Below, in pieces: positions 1-5,355 of a stretch of DNA of 5,355 nt. The notes under the pieces were generated by a model. It ran no database searches. It saw only the letters and a list, made by a program, of their open reading frames with translations, and was not told the origin of the DNA. Position numbers and translations under genes: made by a program. Within the stretch, counting starts at the first letter, position 1. Each line of letters starts with the position of its first letter. Origin of the DNA: an uncultured Elusimicrobia bacterium (GTDB lineage Bacteria; RUG730); NCBI GenBank assembly GCA_900321865.1, contig ONXP01000015.1, forward strand, positions 1-5,355. The letters are read 5' to 3'.

Positions 1-45
1 AAAATTAAAATCTTTATCAAGAAAGTTAAAATTAAAATTTTTCAA
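1..45 (-). CDS. Possible 5' end of a further gene, running off the left edge
   Basis: A TTG at 43-45 opens a frame that stays open to position 1 (15 codons, reading roughly MKNFNFNFLDKDFNF). It lies 31 bases after the lysS stop. Purine-rich sequence (AGAGAG, AAGGG) lies just upstream, but AAGGG is only one base from the TTG, which is too close for a standard SD. Because the region is so AT-rich, an open frame this short carries little weight. It is listed because no terminator separates lysS from the edge and the spacing would suit a downstream operon gene. Confidence 0.18.
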   Translation of the reverse strand, partial: MKNFNFNFLDKDFNF

Positions 46-76
46 ACCCTTATACTCTCTTTTTATAATAAATATT

Positions 77-1621
77 CTAAATTTCAGGCTTCATATGTGG
101 AAAAAATATTACATCACGAATAGATTGTGAATTGGTTAATAGCATAACTAATCTATCTATTCCTATTCCAAGCCCACCACAAGGAGAAAGGCCATATTCT
201 AAAGCCCTAATATAATCATAATCTACATCACAGGCTTCATCATCACCTTTTAGTTTCATTTCTGCCTGTTCTTCCATCCTTTTTCTTTGCTCTAATGGAT
301 TATTTAATTCTGAATATGCATTTCCTAATTCTCTAGAAACTATATAAATTTCAAATCTCTCTGCAATAGTAGGATTGTCAAATTTTTCTTTTGAAAGAGG
401 AGACCAAGCTTTAGGAAAATCATAAACTATTGTAGGCTCTATCAAATACGGTTCTATTTTATCCTCTAGAATTTGATCGTAAATTTTTTGAATTGTAGCA
501 TTATTTTCATATTTTATATTTAATTTATCAGCCATATTTCGCATGCCAGCCAAATCATCTAAATATTCAAAACCAAAGCCTGCATATTTTTTAAATAAAT
601 CTTCCATTTTAATTCTGTTCCACTTTTTCCCAAAATCTAAGTCATAATTTCCATATTTTATTTTTAGATTTCCATCGTTTATATAACTTAAAGTCTCTTT
701 GACCATATTTTCAGCTAAATCCATCATATCATAATAATCTGCTAACGATTGATAAAGTTCCAGCATTGTAAATTCTGGATTGTGTCTGGTTGAAATTCCC
801 TCATTTCTAAAATTTCTACCTATTTCAAAAACTCTATCCATTCCACCAGCGATCAAACGTTTTAAATATAATTCTGGTGCAATTCTAAGATATAACGGCA
901 TATTTAAAGCATTATGATATGTACTAAAAGGTCTAGCCGCTGCCCCACCAGATAACGTTTGCATGATAGGAGTTTCGACTTCCAAAAAATTTAAATTAGT
1001 TAAATAATTTCTAATAAAATTAATGATTTTACTTCGTTTCTCAAAAACTTCCCTAGAATGATCATCAATATTTAAATCTACATATCTTTGGCGATATTTA
1101 AATTCTAAATCGCTAACATCATCAAATTTTATTTTTTCTCCATCTACATTTTCTTTTTCTTTTACTATTGGCAAGGCTCTTAAAGATTTTGAAAGTAAAG
1201 TAAGTTTTTTTGCTAAAACAGTCAATTCTCCAGTTTTAGTTTTAAATATATTTCCATCAATTCCAATAATGTCAGACAAATCTATTTCTTTAAAAAGATT
1301 AAAATTTTCATCTCCTAAGAAATCTTTTCTAATATAAACCTGAATTTTATCATACCAATCTTTTATATTTATAAATGCAGCTTTTCCCATTTTCCTAATA
1401 GATACTATTCTCCCAGAAACTTTTATAAGCTCTTCGCTAGGCTCTTCACTAGAATAATTAGAAAATCTTGTTTTTATATTTTTTAAATTATCAGTTCTAA
1501 TAAATTTTGTAGGATATGGGTTTATTCCCATATTTTTAATATTTTCCAGCTTTTCTAATCTATTTTTTTTCAAAATATTATTATCATCTAAAATGAAAGA
1601 TTTATCTTTAATTTCATCCAT
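77..1621 (-). CDS. lysS: Lysyl-tRNA synthetase, class II (LysRS)
   Basis: This cytoplasmic enzyme attaches lysine to tRNA-Lys using ATP. The 514-residue product has the normal bacterial LysS length and layout. An N-terminal extension is followed by an OB-fold anticodon-binding domain at about residues 66-145, then the class II catalytic domain from about 170 to the end. Visible signatures are motif 1 ending at Pro218 (EVETP), motif 2 at about 271-288 (FRNEG, then HNPEFTMLE, with the ATP-contacting Arg272), the RELGNAYSELN segment at 430-440, and motif 3 GGLGIGIDR at 482-490 with the conserved Arg490. The ATG at 1621 is preceded by AGGAG at 1631-1635 with a 9-base spacer, which fixes the start. 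The stop is TAG. The gene is complete. It lies 199 bases downstream of the ZIP gene, so it may be transcribed separately. A small oddity is SPCGG just before motif 3, where PPTGG or PPTAG is more usual. The identification is secure. Confidence 0.98.
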   Translation of the reverse strand: MDEIKDKSFILDDNNILKKNRLEKLENIKNMGINPYPTKFIRTDNLKNIKTRFSNYSSEEPSEELIKVSGRIVSIRKMGKAAFINIKDWYDKIQVYIRKDFLGDENFNLFKEIDLSDIIGIDGNIFKTKTGELTVLAKKLTLLSKSLRALPIVKEKENVDGEKIKFDDVSDLEFKYRQRYVDLNIDDHSREVFEKRSKIINFIRNYLTNLNFLEVETPIMQTLSGGAAARPFSTYHNALNMPLYLRIAPELYLKRLIAGGMDRVFEIGRNFRNEGISTRHNPEFTMLELYQSLADYYDMMDLAENMVKETLSYINDGNLKIKYGNYDLDFGKKWNRIKMEDLFKKYAGFGFEYLDDLAGMRNMADKLNIKYENNATIQKIYDQILEDKIEPYLIEPTIVYDFPKAWSPLSKEKFDNPTIAERFEIYIVSRELGNAYSELNNPLEQRKRMEEQAEMKLKGDDEACDVDYDYIRALEYGLSPCGGLGIGIDRLVMLLTNSQSIRDVIFFPHMKPEI

Positions 1622-1630
1622 AATAAGAAA

Positions 1631-1635
1631 CTCCT
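1631..1635 (-). promoter_or_regulatory. Ribosome binding site of lysS
   Basis: AGGAG on the minus strand lies 9 bases before the ATG at 1621. It confirms the 514-residue start. Confidence 0.8.
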
Positions 1636-1654
1636 AAAAACATATCAATTTTTC

Positions 1655-1680
1655 AAAAATAAAATAAGAATTTTATCTTT
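1655..1680 (-). other. A/T hairpin in the lysS leader
   Basis: In the minus-strand transcript, bases 1680-1670 (AAAGATAAAAT) pair with 1665-1655 (ATTTTATTTTT) in an unbroken 11-pair stem with one G-U pair, around the loop UCUU. It ends 33 bases before the lysS ATG. It could be a weak terminator or attenuator, or an mRNA-stability element, or simply chance in A/T-rich DNA. The stem has no G-C pair, so it would be only weakly stable. Confidence 0.3.
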
Positions 1681-1730
1681 TTTATGATTAAAAATCAAAA
1701 ATTAATTAAAAAATTTTTATCCAATTACAC

Positions 1731-1756
1731 TTTATAACAACTTTATTTTAGGTCAA
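1731..1756 (-). promoter_or_regulatory. Candidate lysS promoter (extended -10)
   Basis: On the minus strand, TGTTATAAA at 1731-1739 matches an extended -10 element (TGn followed by TATAAA). TTGACC at 1751-1756 resembles a -35 hexamer, but the spacer is only 14 bases, so the -10 would have to work mainly through its TG extension. Transcription would start near 1724, giving a leader of about 100 bases before the lysS ATG. In DNA this AT-rich, promoter-like words are common by chance, so support is modest. Confidence 0.35.
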
Positions 1757-1796
1757 ATTAAAATTTTCACATTTTTATAAAGAGTAGTTTTGATAA

Positions 1797-1822
1797 AAGA
1801 AGCAAATTTAAATTTAATTCTT
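1797..1822 (-). terminator. Weak possible terminator after the ZIP gene
   Basis: The minus-strand transcript just past the ZIP stop contains AAGAA (1822-1818) and UUCUU (1801-1797) flanking the palindrome AAATTTAAATTT (1804-1815), followed by two more U and an A. It could fold as a small interrupted hairpin next to a short U-rich run. The stem has mismatches and almost no G-C pairs, so this is a weak candidate. Readthrough into lysS is quite possible. Confidence 0.18.
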
Positions 1823-2564
1823 AATGAATTTTTCTAAGAATTTCCATTAAAAATAAACCGAATAAAAAGACAAAAAATGTTTTTATAGAGATTTTTTTAT
1901 CTTTTTGATTGTGAATTTCTGGAATAAGATCAGATGCTGCTATATAAATAAATCCGCCTGATACCAATGACATAAATATATAATCATATTTATTAAAAAT
2001 AGAACTGAAACAAAATCCAAAAATCGTTCCTAAAACTGCAACAAGAGCACTAATAAAATTTAAAAACATAGCTTTTTTAGCTTTAATCCCACCATAAATT
2101 AGCACTCCAAAATCTCCTAATTCTTGAGGAATTTCGTGCATTATTATCATAAAAGTAGTAATAATGCCTAGTTTAATCCCATTAGTAAAACTAATAGCAA
2201 TAATAATTCCATCCAAAAAATTATGCAGACCGTCTCCTATTAAATTTAAATATGTAAAAGAATGAATTTCACAATGTTCCTTATGACAATGCCTCCAGAA
2301 TAAATATTTTTCTAAAAAGAAAAAAATCGTAAAACCTAAAATTGTTCCCAAAAAAGGATATATGATGTCAGTAGTTTTTTCTAATGCTTCTGGTAAAAGA
2401 TGCAAAAAACTCCCACCTATCAAACTGCCAGCTGAAACGGCAACCAAAAATATTAAGATTTTATGTAAACTTTCTTCCTTCATTAATAATATAAAAGCAC
2501 CAATAAAAGATATAAAACTAACTAAAATACTAGCAAGAATTCCAAAAATTATTTTGTAAAACAT
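1821..2564 (-). CDS. ZIP family divalent metal transporter
   Basis: This inner-membrane protein very probably imports Zn2+ or related divalent metals (Fe2+, Mn2+). The 247-residue product has about eight hydrophobic helices, the usual ZIP number. Helix 4 carries HNFLDG (His114, Asn115, Asp118) and helix 5 carries HEIPQELGD (His143, Glu144, Glu148, Asp151). In characterised ZIP proteins these two motifs form the binuclear metal site in the transport path. GGFIYIAASDLIPE at about 203-216 matches the usual penultimate helix. The loop at 91-101 (RHCHKEHCEIH) is rich in His and Cys and is a likely metal-sensing or metal-delivery segment. I start at the ATG at 2564, with GGA six bases upstream. An in-frame TTG at 2594 would overlap the preceding gene by 20 bases and has no SD. 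The gene is last in the five-gene run, 10 bases after the small cysteine protein. The metal specificity cannot be read from the sequence. The HEIPQE-type motif resembles the LIV-1/ZIP zinc branch. Confidence 0.93.
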   Translation of the reverse strand: MFYKIIFGILASILVSFISFIGAFILLMKEESLHKILIFLVAVSAGSLIGGSFLHLLPEALEKTTDIIYPFLGTILGFTIFFFLEKYLFWRHCHKEHCEIHSFTYLNLIGDGLHNFLDGIIIAISFTNGIKLGIITTFMIIMHEIPQELGDFGVLIYGGIKAKKAMFLNFISALVAVLGTIFGFCFSSIFNKYDYIFMSLVSGGFIYIAASDLIPEIHNQKDKKISIKTFFVFLFGLFLMEILRKIH

Positions 2565-2574
2565 AAAAAATCCA

Positions 2575-2940
2575 CTAAGAATTAAGAATATCAATAAATA
2601 TATTTACAGCATTTTTTATTGATTTATCACAGGAAACTTTTTTAGATTTTAATTCCAAACATTTAGTAGAGCCTAGGGTTTTTATAAAAGAATTAAGGAA
2701 TTCATCTACTTTTTCTGGATTTTTTATTTTATTTAAAATATATCTGACAGCATAAACTGCTCCACATTCTCCATCTTTTGCATTTCCTCTTCCAAAAGAG
2801 ATTCCATCTTCTATTTCTTTATCAAAAATGTCAAACTCTTCAGAAAATGCTTCTAAAACAGATTGATAACAATTTAGTCTTTTAGAATTTTTTCCAAAAA
2901 AATTATTTATGGCTCTTAATTCTGTCTTCTCTTTATTCAC
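2575..2940 (-). CDS. C_GCAxxG_C_C-type small cysteine protein (putative redox or metal-binding)
   Basis: This 121-residue, probably cytoplasmic protein fits the C_GCAxxG_C_C family, which is defined by conserved cysteines and is frequent in anaerobes. Its biochemical role is not firmly established, and a redox or metal-binding role is presumed. Four cysteines are spaced as expected: Cys24 in an early helix (NCYQSVLEAF), Cys59 in ECGAVYA, Cys94 and Cys104. A glycine-rich segment (SFGRGNAKDGE, 48-58) leads into the central motif. One deviation is Ala64, where the family motif normally has Gly. There is no signal peptide or membrane helix. Translation starts at GTG (2940), supported by a perfect AGGAGG at 2950-2955 with a 9-base spacer. 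The preceding gene's stop codon lies only 4 bases upstream, so the two are almost certainly co-translated. Family assignment rests on the cysteine pattern and is fairly sure; the function is open. Confidence 0.8.
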   Translation of the reverse strand: MNKEKTELRAINNFFGKNSKRLNCYQSVLEAFSEEFDIFDKEIEDGISFGRGNAKDGECGAVYAVRYILNKIKNPEKVDEFLNSFIKTLGSTKCLELKSKKVSCDKSIKNAVNIFIDILNS

Positions 2941-2944
2941 TAAT

Positions 2945-3394
2945 TTAAACCTCCTTTAACATTGCTATTTCATCACAATTTGGAAATTTAGGACAATGAA
3001 TACATATTTTCCATACTCTTTGTGGTAAAGTATCTCTATCAATGACAGAAAAACCTAATTTTTTAAAAAAACCATCAACCCCTGTTAAAGTAAAAACTTT
3101 TTTTACTCCTAAAATTTTTGCATCATCTATGCAATAATTCACTAATTGTTTTCCTATTCCCCTTTTAGCATGGTCTTTTTTTACTGCAAGAGACCTAATC
3201 TCTGCAATATCATCCCAAAAAATTTGAGAAGCACAACACCCCAAAATTTCTCCATTGTCTTCATATACAGAAAAATCCCTTATCACTTCATATATATCAT
3301 TTATTGATCTAGACAACATTTTTCCGGAAGCAGCATACTCATTAATAATTGCTTGTATTTTTATTGCATCTTTAATTAAAGCTTTTCTAATCAT
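2945..3394 (-). CDS. GNAT family N-acetyltransferase, short ArgA-like type
   Basis: This predicted cytoplasmic acetyl-CoA-dependent acetyltransferase has 149 residues and a single GNAT domain. Motif A is visible at about 66-85 (IRSLAVKKD, then the acetyl-CoA loop KRGIGKQLV). It is followed by GVKKVFTLT (96-104) and FFKKLGF (109-115), the typical C-terminal GNAT strand-helix block. The tail LPQRVWKICIHCPKFPNCDE, with Cys131, Cys134 and Cys140, marks the subfamily often annotated as short N-acetylglutamate synthase (ArgA-like, as in the stand-alone synthases described from Mycobacterium and other bacteria). If that holds, it would acetylate glutamate in the first step of arginine synthesis, but no arg gene is in view, so the substrate is unproven. 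The ATG at 3394 has AAAAGG six bases upstream, overlapping the stop codon of the membrane-protein gene. The last codons contain the AGGAGG used by the next gene. The GNAT call is very secure; glutamate as substrate is inference. Confidence 0.9.
   Translation of the reverse strand: MIRKALIKDAIKIQAIINEYAASGKMLSRSINDIYEVIRDFSVYEDNGEILGCCASQIFWDDIAEIRSLAVKKDHAKRGIGKQLVNYCIDDAKILGVKKVFTLTGVDGFFKKLGFSVIDRDTLPQRVWKICIHCPKFPNCDEIAMLKEV
2950..2957 (-). promoter_or_regulatory. Strong SD inside the end of the acetyltransferase gene
   Basis: AAAGGAGG on the minus strand codes for the penultimate Lys-Glu of the acetyltransferase and serves as SD for the next gene. It lies 9 bases before its GTG at 2940. 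It is the best SD in the window and decides the GTG start, since no ATG lies nearby in frame. Confidence 0.85.
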
Positions 3395-3404
3395 AAAAAA
3401 CCTT

Positions 3405-4199
3405 TTATTTTACATCATTTTTAATTTTAAAATTTCTAGGTGGCATTTTTAATGAAATTAAAGATAAAATTCCAGAAATTAATCCACCCAAATAATACCA
3501 TTGATTTTGATAATTATAAAAATATGCAATAAAGCCTGTTATAAATAAAGAAATTATAAATAATATTAAACTAATTCCTAAAAAGAAAAATTTTTTAGAA
3601 ATATTATTATATACAGAATCTATTGGAAAAGAATACGAAGATATTAAAAAATATATTCCAGAAAATGTTATAATTAAAATCGGCGATATCATTCTAATTA
3701 AGAATAAAAATTTTAGATATATGCTATTTCCATAAAACCAATTTCCATCTAAGCCCAAAAAATTAATGTTTAATATTTCTGCTCTAAAAACCTCTCTCAT
3801 ACCAGAAATAGATAAATTGTTAAAAAGTATAAAGAATAATCCTAGCAAGAAACAAAATCCAAAAACTCCAAATATAAAATATTTAGAAGTTGAAAAATGT
3901 TTTTCTTGGTCAAATGAAATATGACTAAACATTCCAATTAAAATGCATGGAGATATCATTCCTATCATAATAAATTCTCTAATATTGCTGACCAAAAGAG
4001 GATGCCCCAAAAATATTTGAAGAGGTCTACCAATTAAATATATTCCAAACAAAAAAAATACAAAAAAAGCATAATTATATAATTTTTCCCCTAATATTAG
4101 AAGTCTTAGGGGCTTAACTTTATTTAAATAAAATGCCATCAAAAAATACAAAAAAGAAACGATTATTGGTAAAAATAAGTTAAAAAATAAATATTCCAT
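3405..4199 (-). CDS. Uncharacterised seven-helix membrane protein
   Basis: I do not recognise this 264-residue protein. Hydrophobicity suggests seven membrane segments at about 6-25, 42-60, 75-93, 105-128, 160-187, 203-229 and 234-252. Positive charges fall in the loops after helices 1, 3 and 5 and in the C-terminal tail (PPRNFKIKNDVK), so by the positive-inside rule the N-terminus is outside and the C-terminus inside. The longest outside loop, about 129-160, contains NLSISGMREVF and GLDGNWFYGN. Helices 2-3 are joined by GRPLQIFLGHPLLVSNIRE, the segment that looks most conserved. This topology resembles the membrane sensor part of some histidine kinases, but no kinase or other cytoplasmic domain follows. 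The ATG at 4199 is 4 bases after the ATPase stop and has no clear SD, so translation is probably coupled to the ATPase gene. It is not a typical ABC permease: the EAA-type cytoplasmic loop is missing. That it is a real gene is secure; the function is unknown. Confidence 0.85.
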   Translation of the reverse strand: MEYLFFNLFLPIIVSFLYFLMAFYLNKVKPLRLLILGEKLYNYAFFVFFLFGIYLIGRPLQIFLGHPLLVSNIREFIMIGMISPCILIGMFSHISFDQEKHFSTSKYFIFGVFGFCFLLGLFFILFNNLSISGMREVFRAEILNINFLGLDGNWFYGNSIYLKFLFLIRMISPILIITFSGIYFLISSYSFPIDSVYNNISKKFFFLGISLILFIISLFITGFIAYFYNYQNQWYYLGGLISGILSLISLKMPPRNFKIKNDVK

Positions 4200-4203
4200 T
4201 TTT

Positions 4204-5310
4204 TTATATTACCAAATTTTTCCCAGTTTCTGGATCAAAAATATGCATTTTATCCATATTAAAAACTATATCAATATTTTGACCTATTTTTGTATTATTT
4301 TCTGCTCCAACTTTTGCTGTCAATTTTTGTTTTCCAATAAGTAAATAAAGATATGTCTCTGAGCCTAATCTTTCAATTAAATCAACCGATGCACTAGCAA
4401 TATTATCCTTTGCTAACATTGAAAACATTTTATCAAAAATATCTTCTGGCCTGATACCAAAAATAATTTTTTTGGATATATGATTAGATAATTTTGCTTC
4501 AAATTTTTCCGGAATTTTTAGAGAAAAACTTTCACCAACAACTAAAAGTGATTTTTCTTTTTTTATTATCTCTGCATTTAAAAAATTCATAGAAGGGGAT
4601 CCTATAAAACCCGCAACAAATTTAGAAATAGGGCGATTATAAATATTAATAGGATCTGCTACTTGCTCTATAACTCCATTATTCATAGCTACAATTTTGT
4701 CTCCCATTGTCATAGCTTCTATCTGGTCATGGGTAACATAAATAATCGTTGCATTTAAATCTTTATGCAATTTTTTTATTTCTGTTCTCATAGAAACTCT
4801 AAGCTTTGCATCCAAATTAGAAAGTGGTTCATCAAACAAAAAAACTTTTGGTTTTCTTACAATACTTCGTCCAACCGCTACTCTTTGCCTTTGCCCGCCG
4901 GATAGTTCTTTTGGTTTTCTATTCAATAGAACTTCTATTCCTAAAATTTCTGCTGCATCTCTAACTCTTTTGTCAATTTCATTTTTTGGATATTTTCTAA
5001 GTTTTAAGGCAAAAGCCATATTTTCATAAACTGTCATATGTGGGTAAAGTGCATAATTTTGAAAAACCATAGCAATGTCTCTATCTTTTGCTGGAACTTC
5101 ATTCATCAATTTTCCATCTATATAGAGCTCACCACCTGTAATATCTTCTAAACCTGCTATCATTCTAAGAGTAGTAGATTTTCCGCATCCCGAAGGTCCA
5201 ACTAATACACAAAATTCTTTGTCAAAAATTTCTAAATTTATACCTTTAACTGTCAAAAAATTATTATTTTCATATTTTTTAGATATGTTTTTTAAAATAA
5301 TATTCGCCAT
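4204..5310 (-). CDS. ugpC: ABC transporter ATP-binding protein, UgpC/MsmK/MalK (CUT1 sugar importer) family
   Basis: This is the cytoplasmic ATPase that energises carbohydrate-type ABC importers. From the ATG at 5310 the product has 368 residues, the usual family length. The nucleotide-binding domain shows Walker A GPSGCGKST (38-46), the Q-loop VFQNYALYPHMT (82-93), signature LSGGQ (136-140), Walker B VFLFDEP (156-162), D-loop SNLDAKLR (164-171) and switch His194 in YVTHD. The C-terminal TOBE-type regulatory region (about 240-368) includes GIRPED (285-290) and ends with HIFDPETGKNL, a family hallmark. The preferred ATG has GGGGG at 5315-5319, four bases upstream; an in-frame TTG one codon earlier would sit almost on that SD. 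It heads the five-gene run. No permease or solute-binding protein is in the window, so it may be a shared ATPase, as with MsmX of Bacillus. The substrate cannot be deduced, and the symbol indicates family only. Confidence 0.95.
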   Translation of the reverse strand: MANIILKNISKKYENNNFLTVKGINLEIFDKEFCVLVGPSGCGKSTTLRMIAGLEDITGGELYIDGKLMNEVPAKDRDIAMVFQNYALYPHMTVYENMAFALKLRKYPKNEIDKRVRDAAEILGIEVLLNRKPKELSGGQRQRVAVGRSIVRKPKVFLFDEPLSNLDAKLRVSMRTEIKKLHKDLNATIIYVTHDQIEAMTMGDKIVAMNNGVIEQVADPINIYNRPISKFVAGFIGSPSMNFLNAEIIKKEKSLLVVGESFSLKIPEKFEAKLSNHISKKIIFGIRPEDIFDKMFSMLAKDNIASASVDLIERLGSETYLYLLIGKQKLTAKVGAENNTKIGQNIDIVFNMDKMHIFDPETGKNLVI

Positions 5311-5314
5311 CAAT

Positions 5315-5319
5315 CCCCC
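5315..5319 (-). promoter_or_regulatory. G-run SD of the ABC ATPase gene
   Basis: The minus strand reads GGGGG followed by ATTG and the ATG at 5310. Five G in a row stand out in this AT-rich DNA and can pair with the anti-SD using one G-U pair. The four-base spacing favours the ATG over the in-frame TTG at 5313, which would leave only a single base. Confidence 0.6.
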
Positions 5320-5334
5320 ACACTAATTGTTTAA

Positions 5335-5340
5335 ATAATA
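5335..5340 (-). promoter_or_regulatory. Possible -10 box upstream of the operon
   Basis: TATTAT on the minus strand is one base from the consensus -10 and would place the transcript start about 18 bases before the ATPase ATG. The matching -35 region would lie beyond the right edge, so it cannot be judged. If further genes lie upstream, this match may be fortuitous. Confidence 0.22.
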
Positions 5341-5355
5341 TTCTTGTAAAGATTT

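Larger units (their letters stand above)
1622..1820 (-). other. A/T-rich spacer and probable leader of lysS
   Basis: This 199-base gap is the largest non-coding stretch in the window. On the minus strand it holds, in order, weak A/T inverted repeats right after the ZIP stop, a candidate extended -10 promoter near 1731-1739, a pure A/T hairpin at 1655-1680, and the lysS SD at 1631-1635. I see no GC-rich rho-independent terminator. There is no T-box consensus and no lysine-riboswitch-like structure, and there is too little G and C for either. No tRNA or credible small ORF is present. Confidence 0.6.

Noticed and set aside
1804-1815. Palindrome AAATTTAAATTT as an operator
   Set aside because: Simple A/T palindromes are expected often at this composition, and it sits directly after a stop codon rather than near a promoter.
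1622-1820. T-box or lysine riboswitch controlling lysS
   Set aside because: The leader lacks the T-box consensus and has far too few G and C bases for either structured element.
2362-2559. Plus-strand open frame of 65 codons
   Set aside because: It lies wholly antisense to the ZIP gene, has no recognisable domain, and is explained by the codon composition of the real gene on the other strand.
3255-3452. Plus-strand open frame of 65 codons
   Set aside because: It is antisense to the junction of the acetyltransferase and membrane-protein genes, whose own starts, stops and SDs fit well. The product has no recognisable features.
77-5310. Possible recoding of TGA (mycoplasma-like code) because of the low G+C content
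   Set aside because: All genes read through without in-frame TGA, tryptophan is TGG, and the SDs and gene lengths are normal.
1-5355. Similarity between the two window edges: AAATCTTTATCAAGAA on the plus strand near 8-23 and AAATCTTTACAAGAA on the minus strand at 5355-5341
   Set aside because: A short, gapped A/T-rich match in inverted orientation. There is no transposase, duplication or other sign of a mobile element, so chance is the best explanation.

Overview
The window comes from a bacterial chromosome that is strongly AT-rich: codon use leans heavily on Lys, Ile, Asn and Phe, and the spacers are almost pure A/T. Genes are packed tightly with clear Shine-Dalgarno (SD) sequences. Tryptophan is encoded by TGG, stops are TAA or TAG, and no gene contains an in-frame TGA, so nothing indicates a recoded genome. 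A C_GCAxxG_C_C-type cysteine protein and an ArgA-like short acetyltransferase, both common in anaerobes, suggest an anaerobic or host-associated low-GC bacterium. Clostridia, Fusobacteria and Elusimicrobia-like lineages are all possible, and the sequence alone does not let me choose.

All six confident genes lie on the minus strand, so transcription runs from the right edge to the left. Five form one tightly spaced run. In order of transcription they are a UgpC/MsmK-type sugar ABC-transporter ATPase (4204-5310), an unrecognised seven-helix membrane protein (3405-4199), an ArgA-like GNAT acetyltransferase with a C-terminal cysteine cluster (2945-3394), a small C_GCAxxG_C_C-type cysteine protein with a GTG start (2575-2940), and a ZIP metal transporter with a His/Cys-rich loop (1821-2564). 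The spacers are 4, 10, 4 and 10 bases, which strongly suggests one operon. After a 199-base A/T-rich gap comes lysS, class II lysyl-tRNA synthetase (77-1621). It has a good SD and possibly its own extended -10 promoter. The last 76 bases hold no obvious terminator and may contain the first codons of another gene that runs off the left edge.

The genes do not form a recognised pathway. The ATPase is a housekeeping-type energiser with no permease or binding protein in view. Its immediate partner is an unknown membrane protein with sensor-like topology. The next three genes share a cysteine/metal theme: Cys cluster in the acetyltransferase, four spaced Cys in the small protein, and a metal importer. 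That grouping is suggestive but unproven. I see no mobile element, CRISPR array, tRNA, rRNA or recognisable riboswitch. The unknown membrane protein and its place in this operon are the points most worth following up.
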